The translations under genes were made by a program, and so were the position numbers. 41,605 nt of DNA from an uncultured Desulfobulbaceae bacterium (GTDB lineage: Bacteria; Desulfobacterota; Desulfobulbia; Desulfobulbales; BM004), in the NCBI GenBank assembly GCA_945787325.1, contig CALZHP010000019.1:1-41605 (forward strand). The letters run 5' to 3'. The notes under the pieces are model-generated. The model searched no databases, had not been told where the DNA came from, and was given only the letters and a program-made list of their open reading frames with translations. Shown here in pieces: positions 33,289 to 41,605 of this stretch. The stretch's first letter is position 1. Each line of letters opens with the position of its first letter.

Positions 33289-33309
33289 ATTCAATTATGA
33301 TAAATAGAT

Positions 33310-35574
33310 ATGAAAAATCTTTTAAAGGCGAATTTAACAAATAACAAATTGAAGATGCATATTTTTTCAGGAATTTTATTGGCTTTTTTTCTGCTGATTT
33401 GTGGTGTTTATTCAGTTGCAGCTGAAGACGAAAAAACTGCAAACCGCCTGGCCAATGAGAAAAGTCCCTACCTTCTGAAGCACGCCACAAACCCTGTCGA
33501 CTGGTACCCCTGGGGCGAAGAAGCATTTGAAAAAGCCCGTGCTGATGACAAACCCATATTTCTTTCCATTGGCTACAGTACTTGTCACTGGTGCAACGTC
33601 ATGGAAGAGGAATCTTTCTCTGATGCTACTGTAGCGAAAGCTCTTAACGAAGTTTTTATCCCCATTAAAGTGGACCGCGAAGAAAGGCCGGACATTGACC
33701 AGATATACATGTCTGTCTGCCAGATTTTTACTGAAAACTGCGGTTGGCCGTTGACTATTTTTCTAACACCGGACAAGCGTCCTTTTTTTGCCGGTACATA
33801 CTTCCCAAAGAAAAGCCGGTTTGGCCGGCCCGGTCTATTGAACCTTATTGATCATGCAAAAAATCTATGGAGCAGAGACAGGGAGCGCGTGCTTCAGGCC
33901 GCAGATGAAATTAAGGATTCCCTGGAAAGAAGCGCCAGCTTTCAAGAGGGTGAAGGACTCAGCATTACACACCTGAAAAATGCGTATGAATTGTTCAATG
34001 CCCGATTTGATGAATTGCGCGGCGGCTTTGGTTCAGGAATAAAGTTTCCGAAACCGCATGTTTTATCGTATCTACTGCGATACTGGAAACGAAGTGGGGA
34101 GAAAGATAGCCTTAGAATGGCAGAGGAAACACTCACTGCTATGCGGCACGGCGGTATTTACGATCACCTGGGCTACGGGTTTCATCGTTACTCTACAGAT
34201 CCATGGTGGCGGGTACCTCATTTTGAAAAAATGCTTTATGACCAGGCACTGCATGCTATTGCCTATCTTGAGGCATATCAGGCAACGAAAAATGAACAAT
34301 ATGCCAACACCGCACGAGAAATTCTACAATATGTTCTTCGTGACATGACCTCTTCGCAAGGGGGATTTTATTCTGCGGAAAGCGCTGACAGTGAAGGTGA
34401 AGAGGGGAAGTTTTACATTTGGAAACAGAAAGAGCTGATAGGTCTGCTTGGGAAAAAAACGGCCAATGAGATTCTTGATTATTATCACATAGAACCAGAC
34501 GGTAACTTCGTCGACCCCGTGTTCAGTCAGAAAAGTGGTGAAAATATTCTCTACACAACGGAAGGTATAGAAAAACCAGCAAATTTAGAAGCCATCAGAC
34601 GTATTTTATATAATGCCCGTAATAAACGCATAAGGCCGGACAAGGATGATAAAGTGCTGGCCGATTGGAATGGTTTAATGATAGCAGCACTGGCCCGGGC
34701 CGCACAGGTTTTTAACGAACCCGAATACGGTGAGGCTGCGGCAAAGGCGGCGGATTTTGTTCTTACGAATATGATGTCGCCGCAGGGTAAGCTGCTGCAT
34801 CGGTGGCGCGATGGCCAGAGTGGGTTACCGGCAACAGCGGCTGACTATGCTTATTTTACCTGGGGCCTTATAGAACTTTATGAATGGAGCTTTAATGTAA
34901 AGCGATTGGATGTCGCTCTCAGGTTGAAAAATGAATTGATTAAAGATTTCTGGGATAACAAGGCAGGTGGCTTTTTCCTTACGGGCAGCCAAAGTGAAAC
35001 GGTATTGGTGCGTATGAAGGATGTTTATGATCGGGCCCTGCCTTCTTCCAATTCCGTAGCAATGCTGAACCTTCTCAGATTGGGACGCCTCACCGGAAAG
35101 GCGGATTTTGAAGAAAAGGCCGCCATGCTCGCCAAAACATTTTCCAATAGAGTTCAGGAATCGCTCCCGGACCACTCCATGCTTCTGAATGCGCTTGATT
35201 TTGGTGAAGGACCATCGCATGAAATAGTCATAGTCGGAAAACCCGGTGCAGAAGACACCATGAATATGCTGCGTGCTATTCGTAGAAGTTTTCTGCCGAA
35301 CGCTGTCGTCATATTAAAGCCTATGAGTGAAGAGTCCCCCTCAATCAGTCGGTTGGCTTCTTTTGTAGAGTATATGACGGCTCGGGATAATAAGGCGACT
35401 GCGTATGTATGTACAAATTTCAAATGTGAATTTCCGACGAACAAAGTCGATGAAATGCTAGGCCTGTTGAATATTAAACCTGGAAAGCTTTCGGAAAATA
35501 AACCTGAAAAACAAATGGAAGGTTCATCCTTGCAACCTTTAGACGAGCTTCAGATTAAGGATCGTTTTCAGTGA
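33310..35574 (+). CDS. DUF255/YyaL-type thioredoxin-domain protein, exported
   Basis: 754 residues. After a hydrophobic N-terminal segment (about 17-37, ending VAAED), the DUF255 thioredoxin-like domain shows [20 protein letters not shown] and [14 protein letters not shown] with C92 and C95. A long (alpha/alpha)6-barrel follows (about 210-640), including [18 protein letters not shown]. This is the architecture of YyaL/SPATA20 proteins, related to AGE-type epimerase folds; biochemical function is not established. Most homologues are cytoplasmic, so the signal-like N-terminus is unusual. The last 60 residues (after [15 protein letters not shown]) are a loose tail. Confidence 0.9.
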   Translation: MKNLLKANLTNNKLKMHIFSGILLAFFLLICGVYSVAAEDEKTANRLANEKSPYLLKHATNPVDWYPWGEEAFEKARADDKPIFLSIGYSTCHWCNVMEEESFSDATVAKALNEVFIPIKVDREERPDIDQIYMSVCQIFTENCGWPLTIFLTPDKRPFFAGTYFPKKSRFGRPGLLNLIDHAKNLWSRDRERVLQAADEIKDSLERSASFQEGEGLSITHLKNAYELFNARFDELRGGFGSGIKFPKPHVLSYLLRYWKRSGEKDSLRMAEETLTAMRHGGIYDHLGYGFHRYSTDPWWRVPHFEKMLYDQALHAIAYLEAYQATKNEQYANTAREILQYVLRDMTSSQGGFYSAESADSEGEEGKFYIWKQKELIGLLGKKTANEILDYYHIEPDGNFVDPVFSQKSGENILYTTEGIEKPANLEAIRRILYNARNKRIRPDKDDKVLADWNGLMIAALARAAQVFNEPEYGEAAAKAADFVLTNMMSPQGKLLHRWRDGQSGLPATAADYAYFTWGLIELYEWSFNVKRLDVALRLKNELIKDFWDNKAGGFFLTGSQSETVLVRMKDVYDRALPSSNSVAMLNLLRLGRLTGKADFEEKAAMLAKTFSNRVQESLPDHSMLLNALDFGEGPSHEIVIVGKPGAEDTMNMLRAIRRSFLPNAVVILKPMSEESPSISRLASFVEYMTARDNKATAYVCTNFKCEFPTNKVDEMLGLLNIKPGKLSENKPEKQMEGSSLQPLDELQIKDRFQ

Positions 35575-35588
35575 AGCGTGAATGATTT

Positions 35589-35936
35589 TCAGCACGTCAG
35601 GTGAAAGCAGCCGCCGACCTTCTGTTTTTCCTGTAGTTTGTTATAGGTATCTTTAGCAGTTGAAGTGGGTTGGCATATTAACTTTATACCAAGATCGGCC
35701 AGTTGGCCTGCCAAGTCATCGTCGGGTCGCATGAACCCGCTCGCACCCATACCCGCCACGATTACTTCCGGCTCCGATGCAATCAACTCTTCAATATCTT
35801 CTTTGATCAACCGGTGCCCTTTTCGGCGCCACCAAGAGTCCTGAATACGCCCATCCGGGTAGATTATCAGGTCAGCAGAAAAGTTTTGCTCCCCAATAGT
35901 CATTTTACCGAAGTTATATGTTTTGATTATACTCAT
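35589..35936 (-). CDS. Mth938-like (DUF498/NDUFAF3-family) protein
   Basis: 115 residues from the ATG at 35936; a start eight codons upstream is possible. The pattern is typical: IIYPDGRIQDSWWRRKGH, then IASEPEVIVAGMGASGFM, then LICQPTSTAKDTYNKL and the C-terminal GGCFHLTC. Archaeal and bacterial members are uncharacterised; the mitochondrial relative NDUFAF3 assists complex I assembly. The stop TGA directly follows the terminal Cys codon, as in Cys-ending homologues, so I do not read it as selenocysteine. It is divergent from the Mut7-C gene. Confidence 0.87.
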   Translation of the reverse strand: MSIIKTYNFGKMTIGEQNFSADLIIYPDGRIQDSWWRRKGHRLIKEDIEELIASEPEVIVAGMGASGFMRPDDDLAGQLADLGIKLICQPTSTAKDTYNKLQEKQKVGGCFHLTC

Positions 35937-36012
35937 ACTTTTTATCCCGGCTTGATGCATAAAGTCATCGATGATTATTGAACAGAATTTAGATTAACAG
36001 TATAAAATTTTT

Positions 36013-36759
36013 ATGGATGACGTATCAATAACATTTTTCGAAAATCTTCAAAAGTTGCTGAAAGTAAGTGCAGATGAAAGCGGCTTAGTCAAATATGTGC
36101 TCACCCGTAGTGCCTCTATAAAAGATATTGTTGAGTCATTGGGTGTTCCTCATACTGAAATTGGAGAACTTAGGGTAAATTCTCGAGAAGTATCCTTTGG
36201 GTATCTGGTTGAGAACAGGGATGAAATTGAGGTAAGGCCGCAAGTTCCTCCAGTTGATGTCCTGTCATCTACAATACTTCGCCCCACACCGCTTGAAGGC
36301 CATCGTTTCCTGGTGGATGTGAACGTTGCCAAACTTGCGCCACTGTTGAGAATGGCAGGATTTGATACCCGATACGAGAATCATTTGCGTGATGCAGAGC
36401 TTGCCGAAATTGCAGCAGGCGAAAAGCGTATTCTACTGACACGGGACCGTGCTTTGCTCAAAAGAAAGCAAGTTGAATTCGGACACCTTATACTGGCGAT
36501 TATGCCTGATAAACAACTTGCCGAAGTAATTGATTTCTACGGGTTACGTGACAAAGTTCAGCCATTTATTCGTTGTATGGTCTGCAATGGTCTGCTGGCT
36601 TCTGTTGATAAAAAAGATATCCTGCACCGCCTGGAACCGTTGACGAAAAAATATTACGACTCCTTCCAGATCTGCAGCAGCTGTGATAAAATCTATTGGC
36701 AGGGCACTCATAAGGACAATATGCAGAAGTATTTTTCGTTGTTATTCCAAGAGCTTTAA
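36013..36759 (+). CDS. Mut7-C RNase-domain protein with ubiquitin-like N-terminus
   Basis: 248 residues. The N-terminal 80 (SIKDIVESLGVPHTEIGEL...VENRDEIEVRP) form the Mut7-C ubiquitin/ThiS-like domain. The middle, about 95-175, is a PIN-like Mut7-C RNase domain with conserved acids in FLVDVNVAKLAPLLRMAGFD and LLTRDRALLK. A C-terminal zinc ribbon is built from CMVC and CSSC. It is predicted to be a metal-dependent nuclease; the biological substrate is unknown. The ATG at 36013 has no strong RBS. Confidence 0.9.
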   Translation: MDDVSITFFENLQKLLKVSADESGLVKYVLTRSASIKDIVESLGVPHTEIGELRVNSREVSFGYLVENRDEIEVRPQVPPVDVLSSTILRPTPLEGHRFLVDVNVAKLAPLLRMAGFDTRYENHLRDAELAEIAAGEKRILLTRDRALLKRKQVEFGHLILAIMPDKQLAEVIDFYGLRDKVQPFIRCMVCNGLLASVDKKDILHRLEPLTKKYYDSFQICSSCDKIYWQGTHKDNMQKYFSLLFQEL

Positions 36760-36855
36760 ATGCCTGTCAAAAAGATTTATTTTATGGCATTGCATAGAGT
36801 ATAAATATCTTTATAAGCTCCAGACAAACTGAAAAATAATTGCAAAAAGAATGAT

Positions 36856-37056
36856 ATGAGAAAGATAATAATTATTATTGGCCTCGCATTTGTCGTGGCT
36901 GGTCTTTTCTGGCCCTGGCTAGTTAAAATCCCCTTGGGCCGTTTGCCTGGTGATATAATTATAAACCGACCCAGCATAAAAATTTATATCCCCATTACCA
37001 GCATGATAATTGTCAGCCTGATTATCACACTACTGATGTGGCTTTTCCGGAAATAA
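36856..37056 (+). CDS. DUF2905 small membrane protein
   Basis: 66 residues with two transmembrane helices (about 4-21 and 43-62) and the family signature LGRLPGDIIINRPSIKIYIPI between them. Function unknown; the family is widespread in bacteria as a short inner-membrane protein. The ATG at 36856 has a poor RBS (AAAAAGAATGAT). Confidence 0.85.
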   Translation: MRKIIIIIGLAFVVAGLFWPWLVKIPLGRLPGDIIINRPSIKIYIPITSMIIVSLIITLLMWLFRK

Positions 37057-37105
37057 AAGGTATTACTACAAGCCTTACATAATGAAAAATGAAGGGAGGA
37101 GACTA

Positions 37106-38167
37106 ATGTACCTGGTCACAAACCGAAATGTTACCGGCTCTCAAGATGATTTGAAAAAACTCGGCCCTAAGCCGAACCCGAAAGGGCCGAACGAACTGCG
37201 GCTTGCCAGGGCCACAAAGAAGGCCACAGGTTGGAAGGTCGAAGTTCTTCGGGACAAGCTCGATAATAAAATGAAAAAAGAAGTGGGGATTAAGTCTGAT
37301 AAAACTTTCTATGCCAGCCACTATGTTGCACGCAAACTGATCAAAGACCTGCAGAAAAAGAAACGCAACCTTCTCTTTTTTGTACATGGCTTTAATAACG
37401 ACCTGAAAGCGGTGCTGGACAGGGCCCATAAGTTGGAGAAAAATTTTAATGTTGAAGTGGTCCCCTTCAGCTGGCCGGCAAATGGTGGTGGAGTGAAGGG
37501 TATCGCCAGTTATAAAAGTGATAAGAGAGATGCCAGGGCTTCTGTAGGTGCATTAGATCGCTGCTTTGGCAAGTTGTTTGGTTATCTGGAGGCTTTTAAC
37601 GAGGAACGCGTTAGGAGGGTCTGTGACGAGGCGGAAAAAAAATATCCGGACAATATTGAATTGCGTGATTCATACATAACGGAAGAATGCGACAGGGGCT
37701 GTCCATTTACAGTCAATATGCTGTTGCACAGCATGGGTAATTATCTGTTCAAGCATGTTCTTAAATCATCCGTATATCGGGGCAACCGTCTGCTGTTTGA
37801 TAACGTTATCCTGGCGTCGGCTGATACCAACAACAAAGACCATGTTGAGTGGGTCAACAGAATTCAGGCCAGAAGGCGGGTATATATAACCATTAATGAA
37901 GACGATTCTGTCCTGATGGCATCCAGGATGAAAGCGGGCCAGGAACAACTTGCCCGTTTGGGACATTATCGATACAACTTACATTCGAACCAGGTCGCTT
38001 ATGTAAGCTTCACCGGCAGCAAACATGTGGGAAACTCCCATGCATATTTTGAAGACGCTTTAAAAAACCCCCAGGTAAAGAAATTTTTTCAACTTGCCAT
38101 AAACGGTAAAAGAACGGAGGATATATTGATTTATGATCCGTCCGGAAACTTGTTCAGGTTTTCATAA
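37106..38167 (+). CDS. DUF900-type alpha/beta hydrolase
   Basis: 353 residues from the ATG at 37106, which has RBS GGGAGGAG; an ATG at 37082 is in frame but precedes that RBS. FVHGFNND is the oxyanion-hole region, LLHSMGNYL the nucleophile elbow with catalytic Ser, and LASADTNN the acid region; a His in TGSKHVGNSHAYF could complete the triad. No signal peptide, so it is cytoplasmic. DUF900 members are serine hydrolases of unknown substrate. GAPDH follows 50 bases later. Confidence 0.87.
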   Translation: MYLVTNRNVTGSQDDLKKLGPKPNPKGPNELRLARATKKATGWKVEVLRDKLDNKMKKEVGIKSDKTFYASHYVARKLIKDLQKKKRNLLFFVHGFNNDLKAVLDRAHKLEKNFNVEVVPFSWPANGGGVKGIASYKSDKRDARASVGALDRCFGKLFGYLEAFNEERVRRVCDEAEKKYPDNIELRDSYITEECDRGCPFTVNMLLHSMGNYLFKHVLKSSVYRGNRLLFDNVILASADTNNKDHVEWVNRIQARRRVYITINEDDSVLMASRMKAGQEQLARLGHYRYNLHSNQVAYVSFTGSKHVGNSHAYFEDALKNPQVKKFFQLAINGKRTEDILIYDPSGNLFRFS

Positions 38168-38217
38168 ATCTGGCGGAATAACACGAAACATCTTTTCTCC
38201 ATCAAAGGGAGGGCAAA

Positions 38218-39222
38218 ATGAAGAAAATAGCAATCAACGGATTAGGACGAATTGGTCGCATGATAGTACGCCATTGCATTGACAATCCCCCCAAAAATAT
38301 TGAGATTGCCGCTATAAACGACCTGACGCCCCTGGATGAACTGGCATATCTCGTGCGGTATGATTCGGTGCATGGCAGGGCGTCATTTGCCGTTGAAGCC
38401 GGGCCTGGTTGTCTTAGTGTGAATGGGAAGAACATTCCAGTTTATAATGAAAAAGATCCAGTTAAGCTCCCCTGGAAGGACGACGGAATTGAATTCGTGA
38501 TGGAATGTACCGGTTTTTTCAAGGAAAAAAAAGATGCCTCTAAACATATAAGTGCAGGTGCCTCAAAAGTCATTGTCAGCGCTCCTTCAAAAACCGCCGA
38601 TTTGACGATGGTTATGGGAGTTAATGAAAAGCTGTATGACTCCGAATCGCATGAAATTGTATCCAACGCCTCCTGTACAACCAATTCCCTTGCCCCGGTT
38701 GCCAAGCTTTTAAATGATACTTTTGGCATTGAATATCTTATGGCGACGACTGTGCACGCTTATACAGGCACCCAGGCACTGGTTGACAAAGCTGCACGTA
38801 AACGAAGAAGAGGCCGTGCCGCAGCTGTTTCTCTGGTTCCCTCATCTACAGGGGCTGCCAAAGCGACGGCTCTTGTAATTCCAGAACTGAAGGGCAAAAT
38901 GGACGCAGTCGCTGTGCGGACACCGGTACCGGATGGCGCTATTACAGACATCGTTGCCCACTTGGGAACTGACGTGACTGTAGAAAGTGTCAACAAAGTA
39001 TTACTGGAAGCTGCCAAAGGCAAACTAAAAGGCATACTGGATTACAACAATGATGAAATCGTATCAGCAGATATTATAGGTAATTCACATTCAGGCACAG
39101 TGGACGCGCCCTCTACAAGGGTTGTGAAGAAAAGGGTAGTGAAAGTGCTAATCTGGTACGATAACGAATATGGATATGCCAGGCGTATGGTTGATATGGC
39201 GGACTATATGGCTGGTTTTTAG
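38218..39222 (+). CDS. gap: Glyceraldehyde-3-phosphate dehydrogenase, type I
   Basis: 334 residues, full length. The Rossmann start is AINGLGRIGRM, the NAD adenine-ribose position is Asp in AINDLTPLDELAYL (favouring NAD over NADP), catalytic C153 sits in SNASCTTNSLAPV, and the catalytic His is in TTVHAYTGTQ. AVRTPVPDGAITD and YDNEYGYARRMVDM complete the family pattern. It interconverts glyceraldehyde-3-phosphate and 1,3-bisphosphoglycerate. RBS GGGAGGG lies well placed before the ATG. Confidence 0.96.
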   Translation: MKKIAINGLGRIGRMIVRHCIDNPPKNIEIAAINDLTPLDELAYLVRYDSVHGRASFAVEAGPGCLSVNGKNIPVYNEKDPVKLPWKDDGIEFVMECTGFFKEKKDASKHISAGASKVIVSAPSKTADLTMVMGVNEKLYDSESHEIVSNASCTTNSLAPVAKLLNDTFGIEYLMATTVHAYTGTQALVDKAARKRRRGRAAAVSLVPSSTGAAKATALVIPELKGKMDAVAVRTPVPDGAITDIVAHLGTDVTVESVNKVLLEAAKGKLKGILDYNNDEIVSADIIGNSHSGTVDAPSTRVVKKRVVKVLIWYDNEYGYARRMVDMADYMAGF

Positions 39223-39528
39223 CTTCAAAAAAAAGGAGGAGGATTGAATAATACGGGTAGTGTTATGTCATGCCCATAAAATTGTGTAAGCGTATCAGGT
39301 TGTTTCTTATTTTAAGAGTTATGAAACTTGACTTTGGTATGTATGATATTTACCAATTTTATAATGTAGAAGTATTCAAACTAAATCTTATTTTTGGAAC
39401 AACAATAATGGAAGAAAGCGTTCTAAAATTTATTTTCTATGCCCTCAGAAGGGACTACGTATCCTTTTGGGGGCGTTTGCGTTTTCAATATATGAAAGAT
39501 AATGAACTGTATATTATGGAGGATGCAA

Positions 39529-39942
39529 ATGACAAGTCATAAGATTGCAGAAATAGAAGGAATCGGTGCATCATATGCCAAAAAGCTGGGAAAAGCAGGG
39601 ATTCTAAGCGTCAATGGTTTACTTAAAGAGGGAGCAACAAAAAAAGGACGGAAAAATATCAGCCAGACAACAGGCATTGACGAGTCCCTCATCCTGAAGT
39701 GGGTTAACATGGCAGATCTTTTCCGGGTCAGAGGTGTTGGAAGTGAATATGCCGAACTGTTGGAAAAAGCGGGTGTCGATACCGTCAAGGAGCTTCGCAA
39801 CCGCAATGCAAAAAACCTAACAACTAAAATGGCGGAGGTTAATGCTTCCGGCCGTGCTCTGGTACGTGCACTACCAGGTGAAAAAAGGGTGTCATCCTGG
39901 ATAAATGAGGCAAGCAAGCTCGATCCCATGGTAACTTTTTAA
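39529..39942 (+). CDS. DUF4332 helix-hairpin-helix protein
   Basis: 137 residues from the ATG at 39529, preceded by GGAGG. Two helix-hairpin-helix-type repeats: IEGIGASYAKKLGKAGILSV and VRGVGSEYAELLEKAGVDTV, each followed by NLTTKMAEVN-like helices, which match DUF4332. It resembles non-specific DNA-binding HhH modules without a nuclease domain. Function unknown. A very strong terminator follows at 39959. Confidence 0.87.
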   Translation: MTSHKIAEIEGIGASYAKKLGKAGILSVNGLLKEGATKKGRKNISQTTGIDESLILKWVNMADLFRVRGVGSEYAELLEKAGVDTVKELRNRNAKNLTTKMAEVNASGRALVRALPGEKRVSSWINEASKLDPMVTF

Positions 39943-39958
39943 TATATTCTGTTTGCAT

Positions 39959-40014
39959 ACCGAACTGTTTTACACCGTGAGTTATTGAGTAAAACAGTTC
40001 GGTAATTTTTTTTG
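39959..40014 (+). terminator. Strong rho-independent terminator
   Basis: A perfect 15-bp stem, ACCGAACTGTTTTAC (39959-39973) with GTAAAACAGTTCGGT (39989-40003), a 15-base loop, followed by AATTTTTTTT. It isolates the DUF3179 selenoprotein gene from the DUF4332 gene. Confidence 0.88.
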
Positions 40015-40037
40015 CTCTTATGGGCAGAGGTTTTAAA

Positions 40038-40946
40038 ATGAAAAGGGCTATATATACTGCTCTTGTAATAGCAGCATTTTTTTCGTTTTCAGCCTTCAAT
40101 CTGGAAAATTCACTTGTACCACAAGATGAAATTCTCTCTGGTGGACCACCAAAAGACGGCATTCCGGCAATTCTGAAGCCTAATTTCATTAAAGCAAGCG
40201 AGGCAAATTTCCTGAAACCGGATGATCGGGTAATCGGTGTTCGGATAAATGGAGAGGCAAGGGCCTATCCCATAAAAATTCTTAACCTGCACGAGGCAGT
40301 AAACGATACCCTGAGTGGCCAGCCATTCGTGGTAACCTTCTGACCTCTTACTCAAACGGGAGCGGTCTTCTCCCGGAAAATCAAAGGAAAAGAACATACT
40401 TTCGGGATAAGTGGTCGTCTCTACAAGAGCAACGTACTTCTTTATGACCACCAGACAGAAAGCTTGTGGTCGCAATTATTGTCTAAAGCGATTTCAGGAC
40501 GGCAGGCAGGGATGAAGCTTACCAAGCTACCTTCTGTAAGGACATCTTGGAAGACATGGAAGAAGAGAAACCCGAAAACACTAGTTCTGTCAACCGACAC
40601 AGGGTATCAGCGCAATTATGACAGAGACCCCTATAAAGGTTATTACAGAGTAGGAACTATCTGGTTTCCTGTTGGCAAGGTGCGCAAGGACCTGTCTCCC
40701 AAAGAACAGGTGCTTGGCATTGAAATAGAAGGAGTAGCAAAGGCCTATCCCCTTACTCTGCTGCAAAAGAGCCCAGGGCTTGTCAAGGATACTGTTAACG
40801 GTAAGGAAATATCGATAGAGGTAACCGCTGAAGGAGAAATTGTTGCGGTTCGTGATGATGAAGGCAAAACCCTAACCCGATTGTTTTCATACTGGTTTGC
40901 GTGGCAGGCTTTCCACCCGCAAACAACTGTATTTACAAAAGAATAG
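40038..40946 (+). CDS. Exported DUF3179 protein with in-frame UGA: probable selenoprotein
   Basis: 302 residues if the TGA at 40341-40343 (codon 102) is read as selenocysteine. The start ATG at 40038 has RBS GAGG, and a signal peptide (residues 1-20, IYTALVIAAFFSFSAF) sends it across the membrane. Upstream of the TGA are the DUF3179 blocks VIGVRINGEARAYPI and LHEAVNDTLSGQPFVVTF; the same frame continues with PLTQTGAVF, HTFGISGRLYKSNVLLYD, TESLWSQ, LSTDTGYQRNYDRDPYKGY, and ends normally. DUF3179 proteins usually have Cys exactly at the TGA position (TYCPLTGT-like). No indel or other stop is needed. A SECIS-like hairpin follows (40357-40375). Biochemical role of the family is unknown. Alternative: a recent nonsense mutation. 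Confidence 0.8.
40357..40375 (+). promoter_or_regulatory. Bacterial SECIS-like hairpin
   Basis: CGGGAG (40357-40362) and CTCCCG (40370-40375) form a perfect 6-bp stem with loop CGGTCTT, starting 13 bases after the TGA. The loop contains GGTCT, as in the E. coli fdhF SECIS, whose stem-loop starts 11 bases after its UGA; SelB recognises the loop GU there. Position, size and loop all fit selenocysteine insertion. Confidence 0.75.
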
Positions 40947-41090
40947 AAGGCTGAAAAATTATCTACCTGTATTTATTAAGGAAATATTTGGGTAAATATA
41001 TTGCCTTCAAAAGCCGATAAAATTGTATAGGAGGCAATGCAAACAGATAACAGATTTTAGTACTTTAGTACGGCATTTGGAGGGCGGAAT

Positions 41091-41420
41091 ATGATAGGAA
41101 ACGCTATAGTAGAATTTTTTGGATACATTTGTCCGCTGGCATCATTCATGTTTCTTCCCGCCCTGTTCACCTTTTCATACCACCTTGATAAAAAACAGAA
41201 TTACGGTGAATCAGACGAGGACAAACTATACGAGATGTCCAAGTTTGAAAGATGCAGTGAATTTGATATCTTTTGCACTGCTGCCGAGAAGTGGCATATC
41301 CCGATAATGCGTGTTGAAGATGATTTTGGTTTCTATCTGGCCAATTGCACAATTCCCTTTTATGTGAGGGATTATATCCGGTCAAAGCCATTCTATAGCA
41401 CTAAACAAAACAAAAAGTAA
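41091..41420 (+). CDS. Hypothetical protein with N-terminal membrane segment
   Basis: 109 residues. One hydrophobic segment (about 4-32, including FFGYICPLASFMFLPALFTF) is followed by an acidic soluble part with four cysteines spread through it (KFERCSEFDIFC; the rest in CPLA and ANCTIP). Family not recognised. The RBS GGAGGG before ATG is good and codon use looks genuine. It is convergent with the zinc-ribbon gene at the window end. Confidence 0.7.
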   Translation: MIGNAIVEFFGYICPLASFMFLPALFTFSYHLDKKQNYGESDEDKLYEMSKFERCSEFDIFCTAAEKWHIPIMRVEDDFGFYLANCTIPFYVRDYIRSKPFYSTKQNKK

Positions 41421-41438
41421 AACGGCCTTAGCTGGAAA

Positions 41439-41605
41439 TCACTTTTTGTTGTTACCGGATGTCGGGGGGTGTTGATTACCGTTCTTTTCCTGATGCTCGT
41501 TCTCTTCGTCCTCTGTGAAAAGATACCCAAGCCCCGCACATTCCGGGCACTCTTCACTGGATAGAAGAAACCTGCTTACACCTTTAAAAAAACTTATCTG
41601 GCCTG
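41439..41605 (-). CDS. C-terminal part of a zinc-ribbon-like protein (cut by window)
   Basis: The frame is open from the window edge to TGA at 41439, giving 54 C-terminal residues. It contains SSEECPECAGLGYLFTED, a CxxC half of a zinc ribbon or DnaJ-type zinc motif, then a hydrophilic tail rich in E, N and Q. The domain to which it belongs lies outside the window. Confidence 0.6.
   Translation of the reverse strand, partial: GQISFFKGVSRFLLSSEECPECAGLGYLFTEDEENEHQEKNGNQHPPTSGNNKK

Noticed and set aside
35589-35591. Second possible selenocysteine: TGA after the terminal Cys codon of the Mth938-like gene
   Set aside because: Homologues end at HLTC, and the codons beyond the stop show no family sequence and no SECIS-like hairpin.
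37952-37967. Further TGTCCC-type palindrome in the DUF900 gene (TTGCCCGTTTGGGACA)
   Set aside because: The left TGT is lost, it lies inside coding sequence, and no sigma-54 promoter is near.
39270-39542. 90-codon frame upstream of the DUF4332 gene
   Set aside because: No RBS at its start, composition unlike a real protein, and it overlaps the DUF4332 start. The stretch 39223-39528 holds no gene I can support, only a purine-rich GGAGGAGG followed by an 11-codon TTG frame.
40341-40343. Reading the DUF3179 locus as a simple nonsense pseudogene
   Set aside because: The stop is TGA exactly at the family's Cys position, the downstream frame is intact for 200 codons, and a SECIS-like hairpin lies at the right distance; a random nonsense mutation would not predict these together. 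Kept as the alternative.
41034-41057. Seven-codon frame after AGGAGG ahead of the gene at 41091
   Set aside because: The spacing from AGGAGG to ATG is only two bases and the peptide has no attenuator-like codon bias.
1-41605. CRISPR arrays, tRNA/rRNA genes, insertion sequences, phage genes
   Set aside because: I saw no regularly spaced repeats, tRNA-like cloverleaf, transposase motifs or integrase genes.

Overview
The window looks like chromosomal DNA of an anaerobic, sulfur-metabolising Desulfobacterota bacterium, plausibly in or near Desulfobulbia. Pointers are three TusA-type and two DsrE-type sulfur carrier proteins, a YedE/YeeE transporter, an exported tandem rhodanese, strong sigma-54 (GG-N10-GC) promoters, a multihaem cytochrome, Fe-S/DUF3786 and hemerythrin/DUF438 proteins, and a probable selenoprotein. 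Taxonomy is inferred from gene content only.

Positions 1-9.5 kb hold a sulfur-handling region. A divergent two-component pair (membrane histidine kinase plus NtrC-type sigma-54 activator, cut by the window edge) faces a tusA-like gene with a consensus sigma-54 promoter and a TGTCCC-N4-type palindrome. After a GT39-type membrane glycosyltransferase comes a 600-base intergenic stretch with three tandem hairpins ending in a terminator, two more TGT-N10-ACA palindromes and a second sigma-54 promoter. That promoter drives yeeE/yedE, tusA, two paralogous small membrane proteins and a UspA. A secreted rhodanese and a DUF1858 protein follow. With the reverse-strand tusA-dsrE-dsrE-small protein operon at 13.6-14.8 kb, this resembles the YedE/TusA/DsrE ('YTD') cluster associated with sulfur disproportionation, here split in two.

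Positions 9.5-13.6 kb hold a HEAT-repeat protein, a gene-poor stretch with a hydrolase remnant, a secreted hypothetical protein and an overlapping radical SAM/GT2 pair. Positions 15-26 kb are mostly housekeeping: 5-formyl-THF cyclo-ligase, HDAC-like deacetylase, REC/HD-GYP regulator, gatC, gatA, hisC, cmk, M20 peptidase, serA and an MltD-like transglycosylase. Positions 26-39.9 kb carry LOG, DUF4438, sirtuin, tetrahaem cytochrome, Bpt, DUF3786, DUF438/hemerythrin, cupin, DUF255, Mth938-like, Mut7-C, DUF2905, DUF900, GAPDH and DUF4332 proteins.

The most interesting locus is at 40.0-40.9 kb. A secreted DUF3179 protein appears broken by an in-frame TGA, but the TGA sits at the family's conserved cysteine, the same frame continues to the normal C-terminus, and a SECIS-like hairpin with a GGTCT loop starts 13 bases downstream. 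I read it as a selenoprotein. The last 170 bases hold the 3' end of a reverse-strand zinc-ribbon-like gene.
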